A stretch of 64,000 nt of DNA from Falsiroseomonas algicola (GTDB taxonomy: Bacteria > Pseudomonadota > Alphaproteobacteria > Acetobacterales > Acetobacteraceae). The notes under the pieces are model-generated. The model was not told the DNA's origin. It searched no databases and was given only the letters and a program-made list of their open reading frames with translations. The stretch is taken from contig NZ_JAAIKB010000001.1 in NCBI RefSeq assembly GCF_011040385.1, positions 62,001-126,000 of the forward strand, in the 5' to 3' direction. Of the stretch, positions 1-6,446 are shown piece after piece. The position numbers and the translations under genes were made by a program. Each line of letters begins with the position of its first letter. Within the stretch, counting starts at the first letter, position 1.

Positions 1-2
1 CC

Positions 3-971
3 GGCGCCGCCATGGTGATGATCCGCCCGGTGCTGCGCGCCAATGCCTTCCGCCGCAACAAGACCCACACCTTCGTCTTCTTCATCTTCCTGGTGGCCAA
101 CATCGGCGGCAGCCTGACGCCCGTGGGCGATCCGCCGCTCTATCTCGGCTTCCTCCGTGGCGTGTCCTTCTTCTGGCCCACCACCCACATGTTCAGCGAA
201 TTCCTGCTCTGCGCCGTGCTGCTGCTGGCGCTCTACTGGGTCTTCGACACCATCGCCTGGAACCGGGAGAAGCCCGTGGCCCCCGTCGCGGCGAAGGAAC
301 CGCTTTCGATCGAGGGCTGGCTGAACGTCGCCCTGCTGGCCGCCATCGTCGCCGTCGTCATCGCCATGGGCTACGTCAAGCTCGGCGTCGTCCCCGTCCT
401 CGGCCACCCGATGGAGGTGGAGAAGCTGGTCGGCATCGCCCTTTTCGCCGCCATCACCCTGATCTCCGTCTATGGCACCAGCCCCGCGCTGCGGGAGGCG
501 AACGGCTTCGCCTGGGGCGCGATCCTGGAGGTCGCCAAGCTCTTCGCCGCCATCTTCATCACCATGGCCCCCGTCCTGGCCATCCTCCGCGCCGGCAGCG
601 CGGGCGCGGCCGCGGGTCTGGTGGCGCTGACCTCGGATGCCAATGGCGTGCCGATCCCCTGGGTCTATTTCTGGCTGACCGGCGCGCTCTCCTCCTTCCT
701 CGACAATGCGCCGACCTACATCGTCTTCTTCGAGCTCGCCGGCGGCGACCCCGCCTACCTGATGACGCAGGGCGCGCTGGTGCTGGCCGCCATCTCCTGC
801 GGCGCAGTCTTCATGGGCGCCAACAGCTACATCGGCAACGCGCCCAACTTCATGGTGAAGGCCATCGTGGAGGAGAATGGGGAGCGCATGCCGAGCTTCT
901 TCGGCTACTGCGCCTGGGCCGCCTGCATTCTGGTGCCGCTCTTCGTGCTGGTGACCTTCATCTTCTTCTGA
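3..971 (+). CDS. Na+/H+ antiporter (CitMHS_2/NhaD-like), 5' end outside window
   Basis: C-terminal part (about 322 residues) of a polytopic ion transporter of the inner membrane. The reading frame is open to the first base of the window, and the first visible Met is preceded in frame by Gly-Ala-Ala, so the true start lies upstream. Features typical of the putative sodium:proton antiporter family are visible: the early segment GGSLTPVGDPPLYLGF, the motif SFLDNAPTYIVFFE near residue 230 of the visible part, and the C-terminal block SCGAVFMGANSYIGNAPNF. About eight hydrophobic segments can be counted. The family is predicted to exchange Na+ for H+; substrate is inferred. It ends 92 bases before the next gene, with a GC-rich hairpin between them. 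Confidence 0.85.
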   Translation, partial: GAAMVMIRPVLRANAFRRNKTHTFVFFIFLVANIGGSLTPVGDPPLYLGFLRGVSFFWPTTHMFSEFLLCAVLLLALYWVFDTIAWNREKPVAPVAAKEPLSIEGWLNVALLAAIVAVVIAMGYVKLGVVPVLGHPMEVEKLVGIALFAAITLISVYGTSPALREANGFAWGAILEVAKLFAAIFITMAPVLAILRAGSAGAAAGLVALTSDANGVPIPWVYFWLTGALSSFLDNAPTYIVFFELAGGDPAYLMTQGALVLAAISCGAVFMGANSYIGNAPNFMVKAIVEENGERMPSFFGYCAWAACILVPLFVLVTFIFF

Positions 972-992
972 CGCGGCCTGTTCTGACGGGGT

Positions 993-1015
993 GGGGCGGC
1001 GTTGACAGCCGCCCC
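993..1015 (+). terminator. hairpin downstream of antiporter gene
   Basis: Perfect 8-bp stem GGGGCGGC / GCCGCCCC with a 7-base loop, 21 bases after the antiporter stop codon. There is no T-tract after it, so it is a weak or factor-assisted terminator at best. Confidence 0.4.
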
Positions 1016-1063
1016 CATCCCGGCAGGATGAACCGGACGTCACGAACGACAACGGAACCGCCC

Positions 1064-2038
1064 ATGCCCTCGCGACGCCTTGCCCTCTCGGCCCTTGGCG
1101 GCATCGCGACGGCGCTGGCGGCGCCCGCGCGGGCGCAGCCCGCCCGCCCCATCCGCCTGGTCATCCCCTTCGCCGCCGGCGGGCCGACTGACATCGTCGC
1201 CCGCCTGGTCGCGGACCGCATGGCGGCCAGGCTTGGCCAGCCCGTGGTGGTGGATCCCCGCCCCGGCGCCGGCGGCGCCATCGCGGCGGAAGCCGTGGCC
1301 CGCGCCGCGCCGGATGGCCTGACCCTGCTGATCGGCACCGCCACCACCCATGCGGTGAACCCGGCGCTGCAGGAAGGCCGGCTGCCCTTCCACCCGATCC
1401 GGGACTTCGCGCCCATCGCGCAGATCGCCCGCGTGCCCATCGTGCTGGTCACTCATCCCGACCTGCCCGCCCGCGACCTCCGCGGCTTCATCGAGTTGCT
1501 GCGCGCCCGGCCCGGCCAGATGAACTACGGCTCCTCCGGCACCGGCTCCATGGGCCACCTTGCGGCGGTGCTGCTGATGCAGCAGCTCGGCGCCCAGGCC
1601 ACCCACATCCCCTATCGCGGCTCCGCGCCCATGGTGGCGGATCTGCTCGCCGGCCGCGTCGAATTCGCGACCGACGCCCTCGCCTCCGTCGTGCCCTTCG
1701 TGCAGGACAGCCGCATCCGCGCCATTGCCATCGCGACCCCCGATCGCGCGGCCGCCCTGCCTTCGGTGCCGACCTTCGCCGAGGCCGGAATGCCGGGCTT
1801 CGAGGCCTATACCTGGAACGTCGTCTTCGCCCCCGCCGGCACCCCCGCGCCGGTCATCCAGCGCCTCAACGCCACGCTGAACGCAGTCGTCGGGGAAGCC
1901 GAGGTCGCGCAGCGCCTGTCGGAGATGGGCCAGCCCGCCGTCACCGGCACGACGCCGGAAGGCACCGCCGCCTTCGTGCAGGCGGAGCTGGCGAAATGGG
2001 AACCCGTCGTGCGCGCCTCCGGCGCCACGGCCAGCTGA
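1064..2038 (+). CDS. tripartite tricarboxylate transporter-type periplasmic binding protein (TctC/Bug family)
   Basis: 324 residues. The start at 1064 is preferred over a Met 12 codons earlier because it gives a normal signal peptide (RRLALSALGGIATALAAPARA, cut before Gln). The mature part begins PIRLVIPFAAGGPTDIVARLVA and contains GQPVVVDPRPGAGG, both hallmarks of the TctC/Bug family that captures carboxylates or similar organic acids in the periplasm. No TctA/TctB membrane subunits are nearby, as is usual for these expanded orphan receptors, so the ligand cannot be named. It lies 12 bases upstream of the next gene and may be co-transcribed with it and the deaminase. Confidence 0.9.
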   Translation: MPSRRLALSALGGIATALAAPARAQPARPIRLVIPFAAGGPTDIVARLVADRMAARLGQPVVVDPRPGAGGAIAAEAVARAAPDGLTLLIGTATTHAVNPALQEGRLPFHPIRDFAPIAQIARVPIVLVTHPDLPARDLRGFIELLRARPGQMNYGSSGTGSMGHLAAVLLMQQLGAQATHIPYRGSAPMVADLLAGRVEFATDALASVVPFVQDSRIRAIAIATPDRAAALPSVPTFAEAGMPGFEAYTWNVVFAPAGTPAPVIQRLNATLNAVVGEAEVAQRLSEMGQPAVTGTTPEGTAAFVQAELAKWEPVVRASGATAS

Positions 2039-2050
2039 GGACGCGCCACC

Positions 2051-2644
2051 ATGGACGATCTCCGCACGCTCTACCCGCCTCCCGCGGGCCTCGCCGTGGA
2101 CAAGCAGCTCGACCACCTCGATGAGTTCGCGCGCCTCTTCATCGCGCGCTCGCCCTTCCTGGTCATGGCGACGGCGGATGGCGGGGGGAACTGCGATGCC
2201 TCGCCCCGCGGCGATGCGCCGGGCTTCGTCGTAGTGCTGGACGAGAAGCGCCTGCTGCTGCCCGACCGCCCCGGCAACAACCGCGTGGACAGTCTCTCGA
2301 ACCTCGCGGCCAATCCCCGTCTCGGCCTGCTCTTCTTCGTCCCCGGCGTGCTGGAGACGCTGCGCGTGAATGGCCGCGCCGAGATGGTCACGGACACCGC
2401 GACGCTGGGCGGCCTCTCCGCCCAGGACCGCCTGCCGAAAAGCGCCCTGATGGTGACGGTGGAGGAGGTCTTCTTCCATTGCGGCAAGGCGCTGAAGCGT
2501 AGCGCCCTCTGGGACCCCGCCCGCCACGCAGTCCCCGGGGAGATCCCGAGCCTCGGCCGCATCCTCGCCGGCCAGACCGGCAAGATCGCGGCGAAGGAGG
2601 CGGAGACGCGCATCGCCCATGCCTATGAGGCGCATCTCTACTGA
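2051..2644 (+). CDS. pyridoxamine 5'-phosphate oxidase-family flavoprotein (MSMEG_1061-like)
   Basis: 197 residues. The split beta-barrel FMN-binding fold is indicated by SPFLVMATADGGGNCDASPRGDAPGFV near residue 36 (written here only as a location), the LLLPDRPGNNR block, and the later EVFFHCGKALKRSALWDP segment typical of the MSMEG_1061 subgroup. These proteins bind FMN and probably catalyse a redox reaction on an unknown small substrate in the cytosol. The start follows the preceding stop by 12 bases, and the stop overlaps nothing, with the deaminase start 14 bases later. No pyridoxal biosynthesis neighbour supports a PdxH role, so the specific function is unknown. Confidence 0.85.
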   Translation: MDDLRTLYPPPAGLAVDKQLDHLDEFARLFIARSPFLVMATADGGGNCDASPRGDAPGFVVVLDEKRLLLPDRPGNNRVDSLSNLAANPRLGLLFFVPGVLETLRVNGRAEMVTDTATLGGLSAQDRLPKSALMVTVEEVFFHCGKALKRSALWDPARHAVPGEIPSLGRILAGQTGKIAAKEAETRIAHAYEAHLY

Positions 2645-2657
2645 GGGAGCCACGCCG

Positions 2658-3110
2658 ATGGACGACCAGGCCTTCATGGCGCTCGCCCTTGCCGAAGCGC
2701 AGCGCGGCTTCGACGAAGGCGGCGTCCCCGTCGGCGCCGTCCTCGTCGGCGTGGAGGGTCGCCTGCTCGGCGGCGGCCACAACCGCCGCGTCCAGGACGG
2801 CGATCCCATCGCGCATGGGGAGATGGATTGCCTCCGCCGCGTCGGCCGCATGCGCAGCTATGCCGGCACCACCCTCTACACCACGCTCACCCCCTGCATG
2901 ATGTGCACCGGCACCATCATCCAGTTCGGGATCCCGCGCGTCGTGATCGGGGAGAACCGCAGCTTCGACGGCAACGAGGATCTTCTCAGGTCGCGCGGCG
3001 TGGCTGTGACGGTCCTCGACGACCCCGCCTGCATCGCGCTCATGCAGCGCTTCCAGCGGGAGAAGCCGGCGGTCTGGGCGGAGGATATCGGAGTGGACCC
3101 GCCCGCCTGA
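2658..3110 (+). CDS. nucleoside/cytosine deaminase (zinc CDA fold)
   Basis: 150 residues, cytosolic. Zinc-site residues are clear: H53 and E55 in HGEMDC, and C80 and C83 in TPCMMC. The downstream stretch GIPRVVIGENRSFDGNEDLL is characteristic of the fungal-type cytosine deaminase branch rather than TadA or guanine deaminase, which favours free-base (cytosine) deamination; this substrate is inferred. An upstream in-frame Met at 2619 overlaps the previous gene and gives 13 extra non-conserved residues. The start at 2658 has a GAGGGAG ribosome site 8 bases upstream. It ends six bases before the stop of the convergent MarR gene. Confidence 0.88.
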   Translation: MDDQAFMALALAEAQRGFDEGGVPVGAVLVGVEGRLLGGGHNRRVQDGDPIAHGEMDCLRRVGRMRSYAGTTLYTTLTPCMMCTGTIIQFGIPRVVIGENRSFDGNEDLLRSRGVAVTVLDDPACIALMQRFQREKPAVWAEDIGVDPPA

Positions 3111-3116
3111 GCCGCC

Positions 3117-3557
3117 TCACCGCCGCGCCGCCGTCACCTCCCGCAGCACCGCCATGAAGGTGGCGAAGCGCTCCTCGCCCACCTCCGCCGCCAGCTCCGC
3201 CTCCAGCGCCCGCATGGACGCCCAGATCGCCTCCGCGATCCGCCAGCCCCTTGGCTGCAGATACACCAGCCGCCGCGTCCCGCCGCCCGGTGCCGGCCGC
3301 CGCTCCAGATAGCCCAGCGCCTCCAACTGCTGGATCGCATGGTTCCCCGCCTGGCGGGACATGCCGAGCCGCCGCGCCAGATCCGCTGGCCGCATCCCGT
3401 CCGGCAGCGGATAGGAAAAGACCGGCAGATGCGTCTCATGCACATCCGTGCCGCCGGCATCCCGGATCGACTGGACCACCCTTTCGCGCGCCAATCGATA
3501 AAGCTGGTGGGCCAGTGCGCCGACATAGGGCGGACCCGTCCCCTCGCTTGACCCCAT
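3117..3557 (-). CDS. MarR-family transcriptional regulator
   Basis: 146 residues. A winged helix-turn-helix is visible around residues 55-105 (PADLARRLGMSRQAGNHAIQ, then GYLERRPAPGGGTRR for the wing), between N- and C-terminal helices that would form the dimer interface. The gene is divergent from a cupin gene. The 57-base gap holds two copies of GTAAAG-N3-CTTTAC, the first beginning one base from this start codon, so autorepression together with control of the cupin gene is likely. The start is the only Met near the N-terminus, and no strong ribosome site precedes it apart from AGAGA inside the operator. The effector ligand is unknown. Confidence 0.88.
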   Translation of the reverse strand: MGSSEGTGPPYVGALAHQLYRLARERVVQSIRDAGGTDVHETHLPVFSYPLPDGMRPADLARRLGMSRQAGNHAIQQLEALGYLERRPAPGGGTRRLVYLQPRGWRIAEAIWASMRALEAELAAEVGEERFATFMAVLREVTAARR

Positions 3558-3558
3558 A

Positions 3559-3599
3559 GTAAAGTCTCTTTACGTCTGTTCTACGTAAAGAGACTTTAC
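3559..3599. promoter_or_regulatory. double palindromic operator between marR and cupin genes
   Basis: Two 17-base arms, GTAAAGTCTCTTTACGT (3559-3575) and ACGTAAAGAGACTTTAC (3583-3599), are perfect inverted repeats with a 7-base spacer. Each arm is itself an inverted repeat, GTAAAG-N3-CTTTAC, so there are two dimer sites 26 bases apart. The AT-rich sequence contrasts with the surrounding DNA. Binding by the adjacent MarR protein is inferred from position and symmetry. Confidence 0.75.
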
Positions 3600-3614
3600 A
3601 TCGGAGGCGACGAC

Positions 3615-4049
3615 ATGGAAACGACGAAGCCCGCACGCGTGGTCCGCATCGGCGGGCTGACCCTGACCTTCCTCGTGGACGAGACCGATGGCGCGGGGGA
3701 GATGATCGTCTTCGAATTCGCCGTCGAACCCCGCGCCCGCGTCCCGGCGCCGCATTTCCACCAAGCGGTGGACGAGGCGGTCTATGGCCTTTCCGGCACG
3801 CTGACGACGACCATCGACGGCACCAGCCGCGAACTCCGCCCTGGCGACGTCGCCTTCATCCCCCGCGGCGCCGTCCACCACCACGAGAACCGGCACGACG
3901 AACCCGCCAAGGCCCTGGTCGTGCTGACGCCGGGCTCCATCGGCCGTCGCTACTTCGAGGAGATGGCCGAAGCCGTCGCGGGGCCGGGCAAGCCGGACCC
4001 GGCGCGGATCGCGGGGATCATGGAACGGCATGGGCTGATCCCGGCCTGA
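3615..4049 (+). CDS. cupin-domain protein
   Basis: 144 residues forming one small cupin barrel. Metal-site motifs are visible: PAPHFHQAVDEAVYGLSG (two His and a Glu of motif 1) and RGAVHHHEN (motif 2 region). Cupins of this size are often dioxygenases, isomerases or quercetinase-like detoxification proteins; the reaction here is unknown. A strong GGAGG at 3603-3607 fixes the start. The gene is divergent from and probably repressed by the MarR-family protein, since the operator occupies its whole upstream region, which suggests induction by an aromatic or otherwise stress-inducing compound (inference). Confidence 0.82.
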   Translation: METTKPARVVRIGGLTLTFLVDETDGAGEMIVFEFAVEPRARVPAPHFHQAVDEAVYGLSGTLTTTIDGTSRELRPGDVAFIPRGAVHHHENRHDEPAKALVVLTPGSIGRRYFEEMAEAVAGPGKPDPARIAGIMERHGLIPA

Positions 4050-4059
4050 GGGCGGGGCA

Positions 4060-4126
4060 GGGGGAGCGCTGCTCCCCCTGCCCCCCTCGCCAGGGTCCAA
4101 GGGGACCCTGGACCGCCGGGTTTTGG
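4060..4126 (+). repeat. dispersed GC-rich intergenic repeat, family A, copy 1
   Basis: Shares two blocks with 36284-36363 in the opposite orientation: GGGGGAGCGCTGCTCC and a segment around CCCTCGCCAGGGTCCA. It contains the 9-bp stem CCAGGGTCC / GGACCCTGG with a 4-base loop (4090-4111), and a second, GGGGAGC-centred hairpin. It probably also serves as the terminator of the cupin gene. Confidence 0.75.
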
Positions 4127-4229
4127 CGCCATCCTCAACGCTGCCATCGCGGGAGGGCCGGGCTGCGTGGCTGGCCGGGGCGCGGCTTCCGGGCCAAACT
4201 GGCCCGAACCCGAGACCACGGAGCCGTCC

Positions 4230-5153
4230 ATGCCCTATGTGATCGCCGACGACCTGCCCGACGCCCCCGCCGGCGTCCGCTTCCGCGCCCTGCTGGACCG
4301 GCCGCAGATCCTCCAGATGCCCGGCGCCCATCTCGGCATCGCCGCCCTGCTGGCCAAGAAACAGGGGTTCGAGGCGCTCTACATGTCCGGCGCCGCCATG
4401 TCCGCCACCATGGGCCTGCCCGACCTCGGCATGATCACGGTGGATGAGGTCGCCGCCTATATCCGCCAGGTCACCCGCGCCGCGGGGCTGCCGACCCTCG
4501 TCGATGGCGATACCGGCTACGGCGAGGCGCTGAACGTCATGCACATGGTCCGCGTCTTCGAGGAAGCCGGCGCCGGCGCGGTCCACCTGGAAGACCAGCT
4601 GCTGCCGAAGAAGTGCGGCCACCTCAACGACAAGAAGCTGGCCGATGCCCGCGACATGGCCGCCAAGGTCGCCGCCGCCCGCAAGGCCCGCCGCCACCTC
4701 TACATCATCGCCCGCACCGATGCCGCGGCCAGCGAAGGCATGGACGGCGCCGTCGCGCGCGCGAAGCTCTACCTCGAAGCCGGCGCCGATGCCGTCTTCC
4801 CGGAGGCGCTGACGACGCGGGAAATGTTCGCGGAATTCGCGAAGCGAATGCCGGGCGTGAAGCTGCTGGCCAACATGACGGAATTCGGCCGCACGCCCTT
4901 CCTGACGGCCAAGGAGTTCGAGGACCTCGGCTACAGCATGGTGATCTGGCCGGTCAGCCACCTCCGCGTCGCCGCCCGCGCCATGGAGACGCTCTACCAG
5001 GCCATCCGCAGCGATGGCGGCACCCAGAACCAGCTCGACCGCATGCAGACCCGCGCCCAGCTCTACGAGACCATCGGCTACCACGACTACGAGGCGCTGG
5101 ACTCGACCCTGGTGAAGACCGTCATCCCGACCGGCATGCCGCAGGATAAGTGA
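4230..5153 (+). CDS. isocitrate lyase/PEP mutase superfamily protein (methylisocitrate lyase-like)
   Basis: 307 residues. The TIM-barrel superfamily is shown by LVDGDTGYGEALN (metal and phosphate region), GAGAVHLEDQ, and the loop PKKCGH with C129 as the likely catalytic cysteine. That KKCGH form is shared by isocitrate and methylisocitrate lyases. Later, ARTDA and FPEALTT are also conserved. Likely reactions are C-C bond cleavage of a 2-methylisocitrate-like acid, or oxaloacetate decarboxylation; no prpC or prpD neighbour helps decide. The start at 4230 is preferred to an upstream in-frame Met at 4167, whose first 21 residues look non-coding. It converges on the next gene across a hairpin. 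Confidence 0.83.
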   Translation: MPYVIADDLPDAPAGVRFRALLDRPQILQMPGAHLGIAALLAKKQGFEALYMSGAAMSATMGLPDLGMITVDEVAAYIRQVTRAAGLPTLVDGDTGYGEALNVMHMVRVFEEAGAGAVHLEDQLLPKKCGHLNDKKLADARDMAAKVAAARKARRHLYIIARTDAAASEGMDGAVARAKLYLEAGADAVFPEALTTREMFAEFAKRMPGVKLLANMTEFGRTPFLTAKEFEDLGYSMVIWPVSHLRVAARAMETLYQAIRSDGGTQNQLDRMQTRAQLYETIGYHDYEALDSTLVKTVIPTGMPQDK

Positions 5154-5159
5154 TGGATG

Positions 5160-5200
5160 CTCCCTCCCCCGCGGTTGCGGGGGAGGGTCGGGGTGGGGGT
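5160..5200. repeat. dispersed repeat family B, copy 1, with bidirectional terminator hairpin
   Basis: Located between two convergent stop codons. An 11-bp stem CCCTCCCCCGC / GCGGGGGAGGG with loop GGTT spans 5162-5187 and is followed by a G-rich tail. The same pattern occurs at 38940-38980. The position makes a bidirectional terminator role plausible. Confidence 0.65.
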
Positions 5201-5218
5201 CTGCGCAACCCCCCCCCT

Positions 5219-6193
5219 TCAACTATCCAGCGTGATCCCCAACTCCCGGATCAGCGGCGCCCAGACCGCCGTCTCGCTCGCGATCAGCGCCGCGAATTCC
5301 GCCCCCGTCCCCGGCAGCGGCTCCAGGCTGATGGAGCGCAGCCGCGCCGCGACCTCCTCCGTCCGCAGCGCCCGGTCCAGCTCCCGCTGCAGCCGCCCCG
5401 CGATCGCATCCGGCGTCGCCGCCGGCACCACCACGCCCTGCCAGGAATAGATGTCGGACCCCGTCAGCCCCTGTTCCGCCAGGGTTGGCACATCCGGCAG
5501 CAGGCCGAGCCGCTGCGGCGCCGGGATGCCGATGGCGCGGACATTGCCGGAAGCGATGTGCGGCGCGCCCGAGGCGTAGTCGATGAACATCGCCTGCACG
5601 ACGCCGGAGACGAGGTCCTGCACCGCCGGCGCCCCGCCGCGATAGGCCACATGGGCCACCTGCGTGCCCGTCGCCCGCATGAAGCGCTCCGTCACCAGGT
5701 GGCTCGGCGTGCCGACCCCCGGGCTGCCCACGTTCAGCGCGCCCGGCCGCGCCCGCGCCCATTCAACCAACTCCGGCCCCGTGCGCACCGGCAGGCTCGG
5801 ATGCACCACCAGCACGAAGGGGAAGCGCGCGATCGGCGCCACCGGCTTGAAGTCCCGGATGGGGTCATAGGGCAGGCGCCGCGCCATGGCGGGCGTGATC
5901 ACCAGCGCCGTCAGGTCGGCCGAGAGCAGGGTATAGCCATCGGGGGCGGCGCGGGCCGTCGCCTCGCTGGCCGGGATGGTGGCACCACCCGGGCGGTTGT
6001 CCACCGTCACCGCCTGGCCGAGCGGCCCGCTGATGGCCGCCGCCAGGCTGCGCGCCAGGAAGTCGGAGCCGCCACCGGGCGCATAGGGCACGATCCAGCG
6101 GATCGGCCGGGTCGGCCAGGGGGCCTGGGCGAGGGCGGGGGCAGCCAGGCCGGTCGCGGCCAGCGCCGCCAGGCTGCGTCGTGTCAGGGTCAT
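5219..6193 (-). CDS. tripartite tricarboxylate transporter-type periplasmic binding protein (TctC/Bug family)
   Basis: 324 residues with an exported N-terminus (MTLTRRSLAALAATGLAAPA, cleavage after ALA). The mature protein starts PTRPIRWIVPYAPGGGSDFLAR and has GQAVTVDNRPGGATIPASE, the family signatures. The start at 6193 has GAGGAA eight bases upstream; a longer reading frame to 6313 would bury the signal peptide. It is the second orphan receptor of this family within 4 kb and is only moderately similar to the first, so it was probably acquired or diverged separately. Ligand unknown, probably an organic acid. The upstream region carries a perfect 15-base palindrome and an SOS-box-like site. 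Confidence 0.9.
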   Translation of the reverse strand: MTLTRRSLAALAATGLAAPALAQAPWPTRPIRWIVPYAPGGGSDFLARSLAAAISGPLGQAVTVDNRPGGATIPASEATARAAPDGYTLLSADLTALVITPAMARRLPYDPIRDFKPVAPIARFPFVLVVHPSLPVRTGPELVEWARARPGALNVGSPGVGTPSHLVTERFMRATGTQVAHVAYRGGAPAVQDLVSGVVQAMFIDYASGAPHIASGNVRAIGIPAPQRLGLLPDVPTLAEQGLTGSDIYSWQGVVVPAATPDAIAGRLQRELDRALRTEEVAARLRSISLEPLPGTGAEFAALIASETAVWAPLIRELGITLDS

Positions 6194-6212
6194 GTTCGTT
6201 CCTCGATACCGC

Positions 6213-6227
6213 GTGCGCATTGCGCAC
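6213..6227. promoter_or_regulatory. 15-base palindrome upstream of TctC-family gene
   Basis: GTGCGCA-T-TGCGCAC, 20 bases upstream of the start codon of the minus-strand binding-protein gene. It could be an operator or a 5' UTR hairpin. No regulator is assigned. Confidence 0.35.
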
Positions 6228-6287
6228 CGGATTCGGCGAATGCACAAGCGCCCGGCAGCGCGCAGGAAAAGCTCGCTTCGGCGATGT

Positions 6288-6302
6288 GTTCCTGATATGT
6301 TC
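6288..6302. promoter_or_regulatory. LexA/SOS-box match (GTTC-N7-GTTC), copy 1
   Basis: GTTCCTGATATGTTC matches the alphaproteobacterial LexA site exactly. It lies 94 bases upstream of the minus-strand TctC-family start and 95 bases before an AT-rich repeat at 6398. The same pairing of box and repeat occurs at 50427-50525. Confidence 0.5.
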
Positions 6303-6397
6303 GATGCCGCCACCCCGTCCCCATGCCCGAACCACCCCTTCCGCGCCCCCCTGGGAAGGTCGCGTCCGGGCGGGGGGCGGGGAGGTGCCGCGAAAAA

Positions 6398-6436
6398 CGG
6401 TGCTAAACGCGGCTAAACGGCATAATCGGCTTAAAA
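6398..6436. repeat. AT-rich dispersed element, copy 1
   Basis: Contains CGGTGCTAAACG and TAAACGGCATAATCGGCT, which recur almost identically at 50489-50525. Both copies stand just beyond the stop codon of a minus-strand gene and downstream (plus sense) of an exact GTTC-N7-GTTC site. The AT-rich character stands out in this genome. I know no name for it. Confidence 0.65.
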
Positions 6437-6446
6437 GGGTTAGTGG

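Noticed and set aside
1040-2851. 603-residue minus-strand reading frame over the TctC and PPOX genes
   Set aside because: His/Arg/Gly-rich composition without domains, antisense to well-supported genes; a typical GC-rich shadow frame.
6194-6201. Adjacent GTTCGTTC in the leader of the TctC gene (also near 56768) as SOS boxes
   Set aside because: The two GTTC units abut with no 7-base spacer, so they do not match the LexA site.
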